From the NCBI RefSeq assembly GCF_017569185.1, contig NZ_CP071869.1, positions 186,001 through 250,000 on the forward strand: a DNA stretch of 64,000 nucleotides. The letters run 5' to 3'. Positions 47,709 to 55,391 of the stretch are shown here, piece after piece (position 1 is the first letter of the stretch; each line of letters starts with the position of its first letter). This DNA is from Polaribacter cellanae (GTDB taxonomy: Bacteria > Bacteroidota > Bacteroidia > Flavobacteriales > Flavobacteriaceae). The notes beneath the pieces were generated by a model. That model was not told the origin of the DNA. It was given only the letters and a program-made list of their open reading frames with translations, and made no database searches. A program made the position numbers and the translations under genes.

Positions 47709-48194
47709 ATGATTGCAAAAAAAGTTTTATTAGTTGGAAATTTTGGCGTTGGAAAAACGTCTTTAATTAGAAGGTTTGTATTAAATCAATTTTCGGAAGA
47801 CTATATAAGTACCATTGGCGTTCGTGTAAGTTCTAAAGTTGTAGCCTACGAAAACCAAGAAATAAAATTACTAATTTGGGATGTTGCAGGAACCAGTGGA
47901 GATGAGAAAATACCCAAAGCCTATTTTTTAGGTGCAAGTGCAGCCATGTTTGTTTTTGATGTAAGTAGAGAAGAAACATACTTATCTATAGATAAACATT
48001 TGGCGAGTATTAAAGAACTTTCTGGTTTGCAAAATATTACCATTGTTGGTAACAAAAAAGACTTGCTTTCTAAAGAAGAATTAGAAACAGTTATAGATAC
48101 AGTTTCTGTAAAAATTGACTTGATTACCAGTGCAAAAGAAGACGATAATGTAGAAGATGCATTCTTACAATTAACCTCGCAAGCCATAAAATAA
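47709..48194 (+). CDS. Ras/Rab-like small GTPase
   Basis: The 161-residue protein has all five G motifs: G1 GNFGVGKTS (10-18), switch I STIG (34-37), G3 DVAG (58-61), G4 NKKD (115-118) and G5 SAK (141-143). Thr62 replaces the catalytic Gln that follows DxxG in Ras, which suggests slow hydrolysis unless helped by a partner. No lipid-attachment site is seen. It is flanked by the candidate partner gene and a hybrid kinase gene. Confidence 0.92.
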   Translation: MIAKKVLLVGNFGVGKTSLIRRFVLNQFSEDYISTIGVRVSSKVVAYENQEIKLLIWDVAGTSGDEKIPKAYFLGASAAMFVFDVSREETYLSIDKHLASIKELSGLQNITIVGNKKDLLSKEELETVIDTVSVKIDLITSAKEDDNVEDAFLQLTSQAIK

Positions 48195-48200
48195 AATCTA

Positions 48201-49727
48201 TTGATACCTGCAAAAATAGAAGATGTGTTTTTACAATTAACTACCAATTTTTCTGGAGTAATTGTAAACATTGTTGCAGGTAAATTTGCAAAAAATACTT
48301 TTCAAGTTCACAATTCTATTTATGAATTTTGTCCTTTTTTGGAAGGTACTTTAGAAGCTTTAGAGCCTTTAGAGCCCTTTACTTTAGAAGGAATGGTCCT
48401 TGTTTCTTATGAAAAAGAGTACAATGTAGATATAGAATTGTTTAAGTCTGCTGATGAAATTTCGATTTTAATTCACAACCGAACCAATGTTTATAAAATT
48501 GTAGCTCAATTAAACCAGAATAGAAACGATATTTTCTTTATCAAAAGAGAATTGGCAGAAAAAAATGAAGAACTAAAGAGATTACGAGAAATTGCGGATA
48601 AGGCAAATGAAGAAAAATCTCGTTTTTTGGCAATGATGAGTCACGAAATTCGAAATCCGCTAAACGTTATTTTGGGGTATTCTGAAATGATTTCCGAAGA
48701 AGAAATTAACGAAAATGTTCGTAAATATTCTAAATTATTATCCATCTCAGGAAATAATTTGAAAGTAATTGTAAACGATATTTTAGATTTATCGAGAATT
48801 GAAGCAGGAAAATTAGAATTGATAAACGAGCCTGTAAACATTAAGGAAATAGCAAAAAACTGTGTAGAGAATTATTCGTATCAAAATAAAAATGAAGCAG
48901 TAGAATTATTTTTTAATGCCGAAAAGAATATTCCAAATTCAGTTTTGGGCGATCCTATTAGAATTAACCAAATACTATCGAATTTATTATCGAACGCTAT
49001 AAAATTTACTCAAAAAGGAAAAATAGTTGTTGATGTAAAAAAAGTTTCAGAAGAGAAAGATTCCATAAGAATTGCCTTTTTAATTTCGGATTCTGGTAGA
49101 GGAATGACCAATTTACAAGCCTCTAAAATTTTCGATGAATACCAGCAAAACAAAAAAAGCGACAACAGGGTTTTTGGTGGAGCAGGCTTGGGTTTATCCA
49201 TTGTAAAGCATCTGTTAAATGCTATGAACGGAAAAATTACTGTAGAAAGCAAATTGAATATTGGAACTGTTTTTATTACAGAAATTCCTTTTTCGAAAGT
49301 AGTTTCTTCAGAAATTAAAGAACTTAAAGTTGAAGAAAAATCAACAAATAAAACGTTAGAAGGAAAAAGAATTTTAGTGGCAGACGATGATGCTCTAAAC
49401 CAAACAATTGTTGCTCACATTCTCAAAAAAGAAAAAGTAGTATTAACGCAAGTAAAAGATGGTTTAGAGGCTTTAAATGTTTTGAAAACTAGATCTTTCG
49501 ACTTAGTTTTATTAGACATTCACATGCCAAATATTACTGGCGAACAATTGGTCCAACAGAAAAACGAATTTCATAAACCCAATAGAGAAATTCCGTTTTT
49601 GTCTTTAACAGCAAATACAACTAAAGAAGATGTAGAGCGATATAAAAAGATTGGTTTTGTAGATGTAATTTCTAAACCTTATACTGCTGTTGAGTTTGTG
49701 GAGAAAATTTTGGGGAATATTTTTTAG
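48201..49727 (+). CDS. Hybrid histidine kinase with receiver domain
   Basis: The 508-residue protein has an N-terminal sensing domain (1-100, with no membrane segment), a coiled coil (KRELAEKNEELKRLREIA), HisKA with H148 in SHEIRNPLN, HATPase_c (SNLLSNAIKF, DSGRGM, GGAGLGLS), and a C-terminal receiver with the phosphoacceptor Asp in LLDIHMPN. It starts at TTG 48201, 6 bases after the GTPase stop. It is cytoplasmic, so its input is probably the GTPase or its partners. No separate DNA-binding regulator is seen. Confidence 0.92.
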   Translation: MIPAKIEDVFLQLTTNFSGVIVNIVAGKFAKNTFQVHNSIYEFCPFLEGTLEALEPLEPFTLEGMVLVSYEKEYNVDIELFKSADEISILIHNRTNVYKIVAQLNQNRNDIFFIKRELAEKNEELKRLREIADKANEEKSRFLAMMSHEIRNPLNVILGYSEMISEEEINENVRKYSKLLSISGNNLKVIVNDILDLSRIEAGKLELINEPVNIKEIAKNCVENYSYQNKNEAVELFFNAEKNIPNSVLGDPIRINQILSNLLSNAIKFTQKGKIVVDVKKVSEEKDSIRIAFLISDSGRGMTNLQASKIFDEYQQNKKSDNRVFGGAGLGLSIVKHLLNAMNGKITVESKLNIGTVFITEIPFSKVVSSEIKELKVEEKSTNKTLEGKRILVADDDALNQTIVAHILKKEKVVLTQVKDGLEALNVLKTRSFDLVLLDIHMPNITGEQLVQQKNEFHKPNREIPFLSLTANTTKEDVERYKKIGFVDVISKPYTAVEFVEKILGNIF

Positions 49728-49741
49728 ATATTTTTTATTTT

Positions 49742-49798
49742 TCGCTAACTTAAGACGATTATGATGTCGTTTTAATGACTTATAATCGGCTTTAGCGA
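49742..49798. repeat. attC-like hairpin, copy 1
   Basis: Outer arms TTCGCTAA / TTAGCGAA and inner arms CGATTAT / ATAATCG form a bulged hairpin of about 57 bases. Its core (GACTTATAATCGG region) recurs at 50483-50540. Confidence 0.7.
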
Positions 49799-49906
49799 AG
49801 TTATATTTTTTAAAGTTTAAAAACAAACTAAATTATTTTGTATAAAGAGCTTAATACCAGCGTTTTTTCTTCTTTTTAGAAGCTTCCGGTTTTCTGCCTT
49901 TTTTAA
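49796..49906. repeat. Direct repeat: duplicated 3' end of the DEAD-box helicase gene
   Basis: On the minus strand this reads KGRKPEASKKKKKRWY and stop, matching the helicase end KGRKSEASKKKKKRWY at 51549, and continues into matching 3' non-coding sequence. Similarity to 51498-51602 is about 85-90 per cent by eye. It ends at the yoeB stop codon. Confidence 0.88.
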
Positions 49907-50160
49907 TCGTAATGAAATCTGCATTTCGCAATTAATATTTCTCCCTCTCTAAATTGATAAATTAGTCTATGTTCGCTATCGATTCGTCTAGACCAAAATC
50001 CAGCGTATTTATGTTTTAGCGCTTCGGGTTTTCCAATTCCGTCAAAAGGATTTCGAGCAATTTCTTTTAGAAGCTCATTTATTTTTTTAACCTTTTTTTT
50101 GTCTGTTTTTTGCCAAAACAAATAATCTTCCCAAGACTCATCAACAAATGTATATTTCAT
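49903..50160 (-). CDS. yoeB: YoeB/Txe-type mRNA interferase toxin
   Basis: The 85-residue protein has the YoeB pattern: MKYTFVDESWEDYLFWQ, NPFDGIGKPE, YAGFWSRRIDSEHRLIY and the C-terminal CRFHYD with the catalytic-type His and Tyr. It cleaves ribosome-bound mRNA. It follows its yefM antitoxin gene by 1 base. Confidence 0.95.
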   Translation of the reverse strand: MKYTFVDESWEDYLFWQKTDKKKVKKINELLKEIARNPFDGIGKPEALKHKYAGFWSRRIDSEHRLIYQFREGEILIAKCRFHYD

Positions 50161-50161
50161 T

Positions 50162-50416
50162 TTATTTATCGATAAGGTCTTTGTTGAAAGTCGATCCGTT
50201 TTTTATTTTATCAATAGCAGCATCTAATCTCAATTCGTTTTTTCGAGAAGACAGTTCGTGGTTTGTAGCCATCAAAGAATTGTATTCTTTCAAAGACATA
50301 ACTACAATTCCAGAATCTTTTCCACGATTTATAATTAAAGTTTCGAAGTTCTTTACAACTCGATCTAAGTATGTTTTAATATCTTTTCTAAAATCAGAAA
50401 CAGTGGTTATTTGCAT
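50162..50416 (-). CDS. yefM: YefM-type antitoxin (Phd/YefM family)
   Basis: The roughly 84-residue protein has the Phd/YefM DNA-binding part (MQITTVSDFRKDIKTYLDRV, VVMSLKEYNSL) and a flexible C-terminal tail that would bind YoeB. An upstream ATG at 50452 is possible, but MQITT fits the family start. First gene of the pair. Confidence 0.93.
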   Translation of the reverse strand: MQITTVSDFRKDIKTYLDRVVKNFETLIINRGKDSGIVVMSLKEYNSLMATNHELSSRKNELRLDAAIDKIKNGSTFNKDLIDK

Positions 50417-50482
50417 AATAGTGTATTTTTTAACGTACAAATTTATGTACAAAAAATGAATTACGCAATTTTTTAAAATATT

Positions 50483-50540
50483 GTCGTTAATCTAAGACGA
50501 TTATAATTTCGTTTTAATGACTTATAATCGGTGTTGCCAG
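50483..50540. repeat. attC-like hairpin, copy 2
   Basis: Shares TAAGACGATTAT, TCGTTTTAATGACTTATA and ATCGG with 49742-49798, as a near-identical bulged hairpin. The two copies flank the yefM-yoeB module. Confidence 0.75.
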
Positions 50541-50624
50541 TAATGCGAACAAAAATCCGAAAGTTTCTATATAATTCAACTTTTTGGTTTATATTTGTTT
50601 TTTTAAAACGGACAAATAAACTGA

Positions 50625-50963
50625 ATGAAACCAAAGTTTGAAGTTGTCTTCCTTGAACAAGCGATTGACTTTATGGCGAAAATTGACCCGAAGTCAAAAA
50701 AGAAAGTCTATTACAACATAGACAAAGCAAAATTAGCTAATGACCCAGAATTATTTAAAAAATTAGAAGATAAAATTTGGGAGTTTAGAACTAAATATAT
50801 TGGACTTCAATATCGTCTTTTTGCTTTTTGGGACAAAACCGATACAAGCGAGACGCTCGTTTTGGCAACACACGGAATTATTAAGAAAACCGACAAAGTC
50901 CCTAAAACCGATATTGAAAAGGCGAAAAAAATAATGGCGGAATATTTTGCTCAAAAACAATAA
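50625..50963 (+). CDS. RelE/HigB-type toxin
   Basis: The 112-residue protein has the HigB/RelE pattern: VFLEQAIDFMAKIDPKSKKKV, LEDKIWEFRTKYIGLQYRLFAFWD and LATHGIIKKTDKVPK. It precedes an XRE-type antitoxin by 2 bases, the toxin-first HigBA order. A TATATTTG box lies at 50590-50597. Confidence 0.92.
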   Translation: MKPKFEVVFLEQAIDFMAKIDPKSKKKVYYNIDKAKLANDPELFKKLEDKIWEFRTKYIGLQYRLFAFWDKTDTSETLVLATHGIIKKTDKVPKTDIEKAKKIMAEYFAQKQ

Positions 50964-50965
50964 TT

Positions 50966-51340
50966 ATGGAAACTAAAAAAATGAAAATGATGACCCTTGA
51001 CCAAATGAAGGATAAGGACATCGGAAAAATTGGAACAGCAGAACGCGACAAATACGAATTTGATTTGCGAATGGAAGTACTTGGCGATATGATAAAGTCA
51101 GTCCGGAAAGAACGTAAACTGACTCAAGAGCAACTTGGAGAATTAATTGGAGTTCAAAAATCGCAAATTTCTAAATTGGAAAGGAATACTAAAAATGTAA
51201 CTATCGAAACTATTTTAAAAGTGTTTCGAGCATTGAAGGCGAACGTAAAATTTAGCGTGGAGATGAACGAATTTGAATTCAAAGTAGCAAAAGCACTACT
51301 GGCAACAAAGTATAAAAACAATAGGGCAAATAGTTGCTAA
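50966..51340 (+). CDS. XRE-family helix-turn-helix antitoxin (HigA-like)
   Basis: The 124-residue protein has a C-terminal HTH (RKLTQEQLGELIGVQKSQIS, in part) and an N-terminal region that would bind the toxin. It autorepresses the operon in characterised pairs. The second gene of the HigBA-type pair. Confidence 0.92.
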   Translation: METKKMKMMTLDQMKDKDIGKIGTAERDKYEFDLRMEVLGDMIKSVRKERKLTQEQLGELIGVQKSQISKLERNTKNVTIETILKVFRALKANVKFSVEMNEFEFKVAKALLATKYKNNRANSC

Positions 51341-51344
51341 ACCT

Positions 51345-51500
51345 AATGGTTCTGGCGCATTTGCAATGTCGCCAAATTTTTAAATTTGGCTATATTTAAA
51401 AGAGAAAAATAAACATAGAAATTTAAAAATTCGGCTTGTGTTTAACCGAATGGTAGTCGCTCATTTTCAGCCCTACTGTTCTTATACAGAGCCGTTAACG
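51345..51500. other. Large imperfect inverted repeat after the HigBA pair
   Basis: Ends TAATGGTTCTG and CAGAGCCGTTA pair with two mismatches over a loop of about 135 bases that includes CAGCCCTACTGTTCTTATAC. No gene. It may be the 3' recombination site of the toxin-antitoxin unit. Confidence 0.55.
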
Positions 51501-51602
51501 AAGTTATTTTTTTTAAGTTTAAAAACTAAATTAATTGTCATAAAGAATTTAATACCAACGCTTTTTCTTCTTTTTAGAAGCTTCCGATTTTCTACCTTTT
51601 TT
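51498..51602. repeat. Direct repeat: native 3' end of the DEAD-box helicase gene
   Basis: Counterpart of 49796-49906. It covers the last 17 or so codons of the helicase gene, its stop, and about 50 bases beyond. Confidence 0.88.
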
Positions 51603-52784
51603 ATTTTTGCTAATAGTGTTTGGTTGTTTTTTAGTGTGTTTTGGTTTGTTAATTACATAAGGATGCTCTGTAATTACCTTAATGGGTTTTTCAATTAACG
51701 TTTCAATTAATTTTATATAACTGTTTTCATCTGGAGAACAAAAAGAAAATGCAATTCCAGATTTTCCTGCTCTACCAGTTCTACCAATTCTATGAACGTA
51801 GGTTTCAGCAACATTTGGGATATCAAAATTAATAATGGCATCTACATTTGTAATGTCAATTCCACGTGCAGCAACATCTGTCGCAATTAAAATATATGCT
51901 TTTTTGTTTTTGAAATCTTCAATAGCATTATTTCTTACAGCTTGCGTTTTGTCTCCATGAATACTAGCGACTTTGTAACCGTTTTTAATTAAAGTTTGCT
52001 CTAATTTATCAACTCCAAATTTTGTACGTCTAAATATAATGATTCTTCCATTTATAGTATTTCTTAATAAATGTAAGCACAAATCTGTTTTGTTCTTTTT
52101 AGGAAGGTAATATAAAAGCTGGCCAATATTTTTGGCAGTGGTTTCCTCTGGATTTATTTCTACTTTTACCGGGTTTTTAAGAAATTTATTAGCTAATTGT
52201 GTTATTGAATCTGGAATTGTAGCAGAGAAAAGTAACGTTTGTTTGTTTCTTGGACACAAAGCTTCAATTTTCTTGATGTCTTTAATGAAACCCATGTCTA
52301 ACATTAAATCGGCTTCGTCTAAAACGAAAATTTCAATCGTGCTTAAATCGATGTTTCCTTGCATTTGCAAATCAATTAATCTTCCAGGCGTTGCAATTAA
52401 AATATCGACACCTTCTACTAAAATTTCTTTTTGCGGTTCTAAAGAAACACCACCATAAACTGCAGTCGTTTTAAGATCTGTGTATTTGCTAAAACTATTA
52501 AAATTCTCGAAAATCTGAATTGCCAATTCACGAGTTGGAGTAACAATTAAAGATTTTATTTTCTTCTTCTTTTTATCTTCTTTTTCATTATTCAACAATA
52601 AATGAATAATTGGCAAGGCAAAAGCAGCCGTTTTTCCAGTTCCTGTATTTGCAGAAACAATCACATTCTTTTTTTCTAAAACCAAAGGAATGGTTTGTTG
52701 TTGTACTAAAGTTGGCGTATGAAAACGTTCTTCAGCAACTGCTTTTAAGATAGATTTATCAAGTGGAATTTCAGAAAACTGCAT
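51549..52784 (-). CDS. DEAD-box RNA helicase, RhlE-like
   Basis: The 411-residue protein has the Q motif, ANTGTGKTAAF (I), PTRELAIQ (Ia), VLDEADLML (II), FSATIP (III), IATDVAARGIDI and HRIGRTGRAG (VI), and a Lys/Arg-rich tail ending KKKKKRWY. It remodels RNA, for example in ribosome assembly or cold response. A minus-strand TATCTTTG box lies at 52807-52800. Its 3' end is duplicated at 49796-49906. Confidence 0.95.
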   Translation of the reverse strand: MQFSEIPLDKSILKAVAEERFHTPTLVQQQTIPLVLEKKNVIVSANTGTGKTAAFALPIIHLLLNNEKEDKKKKKIKSLIVTPTRELAIQIFENFNSFSKYTDLKTTAVYGGVSLEPQKEILVEGVDILIATPGRLIDLQMQGNIDLSTIEIFVLDEADLMLDMGFIKDIKKIEALCPRNKQTLLFSATIPDSITQLANKFLKNPVKVEINPEETTAKNIGQLLYYLPKKNKTDLCLHLLRNTINGRIIIFRRTKFGVDKLEQTLIKNGYKVASIHGDKTQAVRNNAIEDFKNKKAYILIATDVAARGIDITNVDAIINFDIPNVAETYVHRIGRTGRAGKSGIAFSFCSPDENSYIKLIETLIEKPIKVITEHPYVINKPKHTKKQPNTISKNKKGRKSEASKKKKKRWY

Positions 52785-53141
52785 GTATTAATTTTTATAC
52801 AAAGATAGTTTAAAAGAAAGTAAGAGTGGAGCTGAGAATTAAGTTAAGAAAATAGATTTTATAAGATGTTATACATTATTTATAGCTTTATACTTTGGTG
52901 ATTTTACTTTATTTAGAGTAAAAATCGTTTTTAGTAATGAAAATTTGTTAAATATTATTATTGAAGGGTAAGATCCGTTTTGTTGGGGTAATAATATTTT
53001 TATTGAAGTTTTTGGGGAATAAATGGTTTTATAGCTTTGCTGAAATCAATTGGTATTATATGTGTTTGTTTTTGGCAAACTATATCAGCTATTTTATCTA
53101 ATTTGTAAGATGATGAAGTATAACTACAGCAAGATACCAAC
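52785..53141. other. Non-coding stretch before the helicase gene
   Basis: Beyond the -7-like box of the helicase promoter I see no gene, RNA or hairpin of note. A 75-codon open frame at 53000-53227 on the minus strand is a shadow of the frameshifted esterase. Confidence 0.6.
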
Positions 53142-53784
53142 CTACAACCTCGCTTCAATCCAACTTTTAAAACTATAAAAGTTTTGTGGAGCCACTCCAT
53201 GACCAACATTGTATTCCGAATATACATTCTCTACCCTTAATTTATCTAAAAAAAGGCTTGGTGTTTCTTGCCCAAGCTACAGGTAAAACTTGGTCTACAG
53301 AACCATGAGAACTGTAATATTCCGTTTTTAAATGGGTTGGCATGTTTTTGGGTAATAATTCTGTATTTACATAACCACTTAAAGCAATTACATAATTTAC
53401 CTTGTTTGGGTAGAAAAAGCTTAAAGAATAGCTTAAAATAGCACCTTGACTAAAACCTAAAAGAAAGGTTTTATCAGGATTTGTATTGTATTTTGTTTTT
53501 ATTGCATCAATAAAAATGGCAATTTTATCGATGGATTCTTTGGCTTCTTTTAAATCTGAGAATTTTCCATTTACATCGTCAAAATTAATTGTGTACCAAG
53601 CATAGCCTCCAAATCCCATAGAAAGTGGTGCTTGCGCACTAATAATTAATAATTCTTCTGGTAATTCTTCTGCGAAAGAAAATAAATCTTGTTCGTTACT
53701 TCCATAACCATGCAATAAAATTAACAAAGGTGGTTTTTCGGATGCTTTTTTAGGTTCTCTTACTAAATAATGTAAATCGCTCAT
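53142..53784 (-). pseudogene. Carboxylesterase/phospholipase, frameshifted at a homopolymer
   Basis: The main frame (53242-53784) encodes 180 residues of an alpha/beta hydrolase: HGYGSNEQDL, the nucleophile Ser in GFSQGA, and the Asp in HGSVDQVLPV. It stops at NTKPFFR. In the next frame the sequence continues to 53142 with DKLRVENVY, NVGHGVAPQNFY and FKSWIEARL, which contains the missing catalytic His. Seven A bases (53248-53254) at the junction, where six would restore the frame, suggest a one-base slip. It is either a true pseudogene, a phase-variable gene or a sequencing error. Last gene of the BatA operon. Confidence 0.85.
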
Positions 53785-53800
53785 TTTAAATAAAATCTAA

Positions 53801-54127
53801 TTAAATATTTTTAAACCATTTCTGAAAATAATCACCTAAAACTGGAATTCTTTTTTCTTCAACTTGAATGGCGCCAATTATACCAATTATCCAAATTATG
53901 AAAATAAAAACTCCAAAAAACCAACCAGGATTTTTTCCTGAAGATTGGTAAATTATCCATTGGTTTATCAAATATAAAATACCAATTCCTAATCCTTGTC
54001 GAATATGAAAACTAGCAAAATAATTTTTCTTGTCTTTATTTAAAATGTAAGCGATTAACGTACCAATTATAGTAATATAACTAATGATTGCAATTATTTT
54101 TCCGTCTTTAACACTCACATTCTCCAT
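53801..54127 (-). CDS. DUF4870-like three-helix membrane protein
   Basis: The 108-residue protein has membrane segments at about 12-30, 47-65 and 73-92, with FASFHIRQGLGI and PVLGDYFQKWFKNI as in DUF4870/Tic20-like small membrane proteins. Function unknown. In the operon between the dihydroorotase-like gene and the esterase. Confidence 0.82.
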   Translation of the reverse strand: MENVSVKDGKIIAIISYITIIGTLIAYILNKDKKNYFASFHIRQGLGIGILYLINQWIIYQSSGKNPGWFFGVFIFIIWIIGIIGAIQVEEKRIPVLGDYFQKWFKNI

Positions 54128-54131
54128 AGTT

Positions 54132-55391
54132 TTAAGAATTTAAAATCAATTGATTATTTGCGAAAATTCCGTACACTTTTCCAGTCAGTTTTTTATTGAT
54201 AAAAGGACTGTTTTTTGAGGTTGATAAAATATTTCCTTTTGTGAACGTGTATTTTTCATCTGGATTAAAAAGAGAAATATCTGCTATTTTACCTTCGGAG
54301 ATGGAAGTGGTTTCTAATCCAAAAATTCTTCTTGGATTTGTAGTGATTTTTTCAATGAAATTTTCCAACCCTAACACTGAATTTACAGCGCCAAAAGCAG
54401 TTTCTAGACCAATAACACCATCTTTTGCTTCGCTAAATTCCACTTTTTTATGTTCGATATCCATAGGATTGTGGTCGGAAGTAATCATGTCAATTACACC
54501 AGAATTCACGCCTTTTTGTAAAGCTTTTGTATCTGAACTTGTTCTTAAAGGTGGGTTTGTTTTAAAATTACTATCAAATTCATGCAATTCATTATCAGTT
54601 AAAACCAAATGATGTGCAGAAACACTACAAGTAACCTGCAAACCTTTCTTTTTTGCGTCCTTGATTAATTCTACTGACTTTGCTGAAGAAATTGTAGGAA
54701 TGTGTAATTTTCCTCCAGTATATTCTAATAAAAATAAATCTCTCGCAATTTGAATGTGTTCTGCCAAAGCAGGACTTCCTTTTAAACCTAATTTAGTACT
54801 ATTAATACCTTCGTGTGCGATTCCTGCACCAGCAATGGTATTATTTTTTGGGAAACTAAGTACCAAACCATCAAAATTTTGGGCGTATAATAATGATATT
54901 TTCATTAAGTTATCGTTCTCAATAGGTTTTTTGTAATCTCCGAAAGCAATAGCTCCAGATTGTTGCATATCATACAACTCTGCCATTTCAATTCCTTTAC
55001 TTCCTTGTGTTAAAGAAGGAATTGGATATAGTTTTGTGGCAGATCCGTTTGCTTTGTTTATTAAAAATTCAACAGCAGATTTGTTATCTACAATTGGGTT
55101 CGAATTTGCATTTACAGCAACTGTAGTAAAACCACTTTTTGCGGCAACTTGCAACCCATTTTTAATGGTTTCTCTTTCTTCGTAACCTGGTTCTCCAAAA
55201 GAAACACTCGTATCGAACCAGCCACAAGAAACGTGTAAATTCTTTTTTTCTACAAGTTGATAGTCTTTTTTATTAGGAATGGAATCAGCTATTTTTTTGA
55301 TAATTCCATCACTAATTAAAATATCTTTCGTTTGTAGATGAAATGGGCTAGAAGCATCTATAATTTTAGCCGATTTTAGAAGCGTAATCAT
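54132..55391 (-). CDS. Dihydroorotase-like protein lacking the HxH metal motif
   Basis: The 419-residue amidohydrolase resembles class I dihydroorotase, but the DxHxHxREPG signature reads DTSVSFGEPG (60-69): both His of HxH are Ser. Later positions SAHHLVL, KLHIPTIS and TSDHNPM remain near-canonical. It resembles the inactive PyrC' partners of some bacteria, though here no pyrB is adjacent. Catalysis as dihydroorotase is therefore doubtful. It overlaps the BatA-domain gene stop by 4 bases. Confidence 0.87.
   Translation of the reverse strand: MITLLKSAKIIDASSPFHLQTKDILISDGIIKKIADSIPNKKDYQLVEKKNLHVSCGWFDTSVSFGEPGYEERETIKNGLQVAAKSGFTTVAVNANSNPIVDNKSAVEFLINKANGSATKLYPIPSLTQGSKGIEMAELYDMQQSGAIAFGDYKKPIENDNLMKISLLYAQNFDGLVLSFPKNNTIAGAGIAHEGINSTKLGLKGSPALAEHIQIARDLFLLEYTGGKLHIPTISSAKSVELIKDAKKKGLQVTCSVSAHHLVLTDNELHEFDSNFKTNPPLRTSSDTKALQKGVNSGVIDMITSDHNPMDIEHKKVEFSEAKDGVIGLETAFGAVNSVLGLENFIEKITTNPRRIFGLETTSISEGKIADISLFNPDEKYTFTKGNILSTSKNSPFINKKLTGKVYGIFANNQLILNS

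Noticed and set aside
49742..51500. A true integron
   Set aside because: No integrase is visible and the attC core is imperfect, so the hairpins are reported as attC-like only.
53000..53227. 75-codon open frame, minus strand
   Set aside because: It is a third-frame reading of the frameshifted esterase 3' end; the true continuation is in another frame.
54196..54612. 138-codon frame, plus strand
   Set aside because: Antisense to the dihydroorotase-like gene, no family resemblance.
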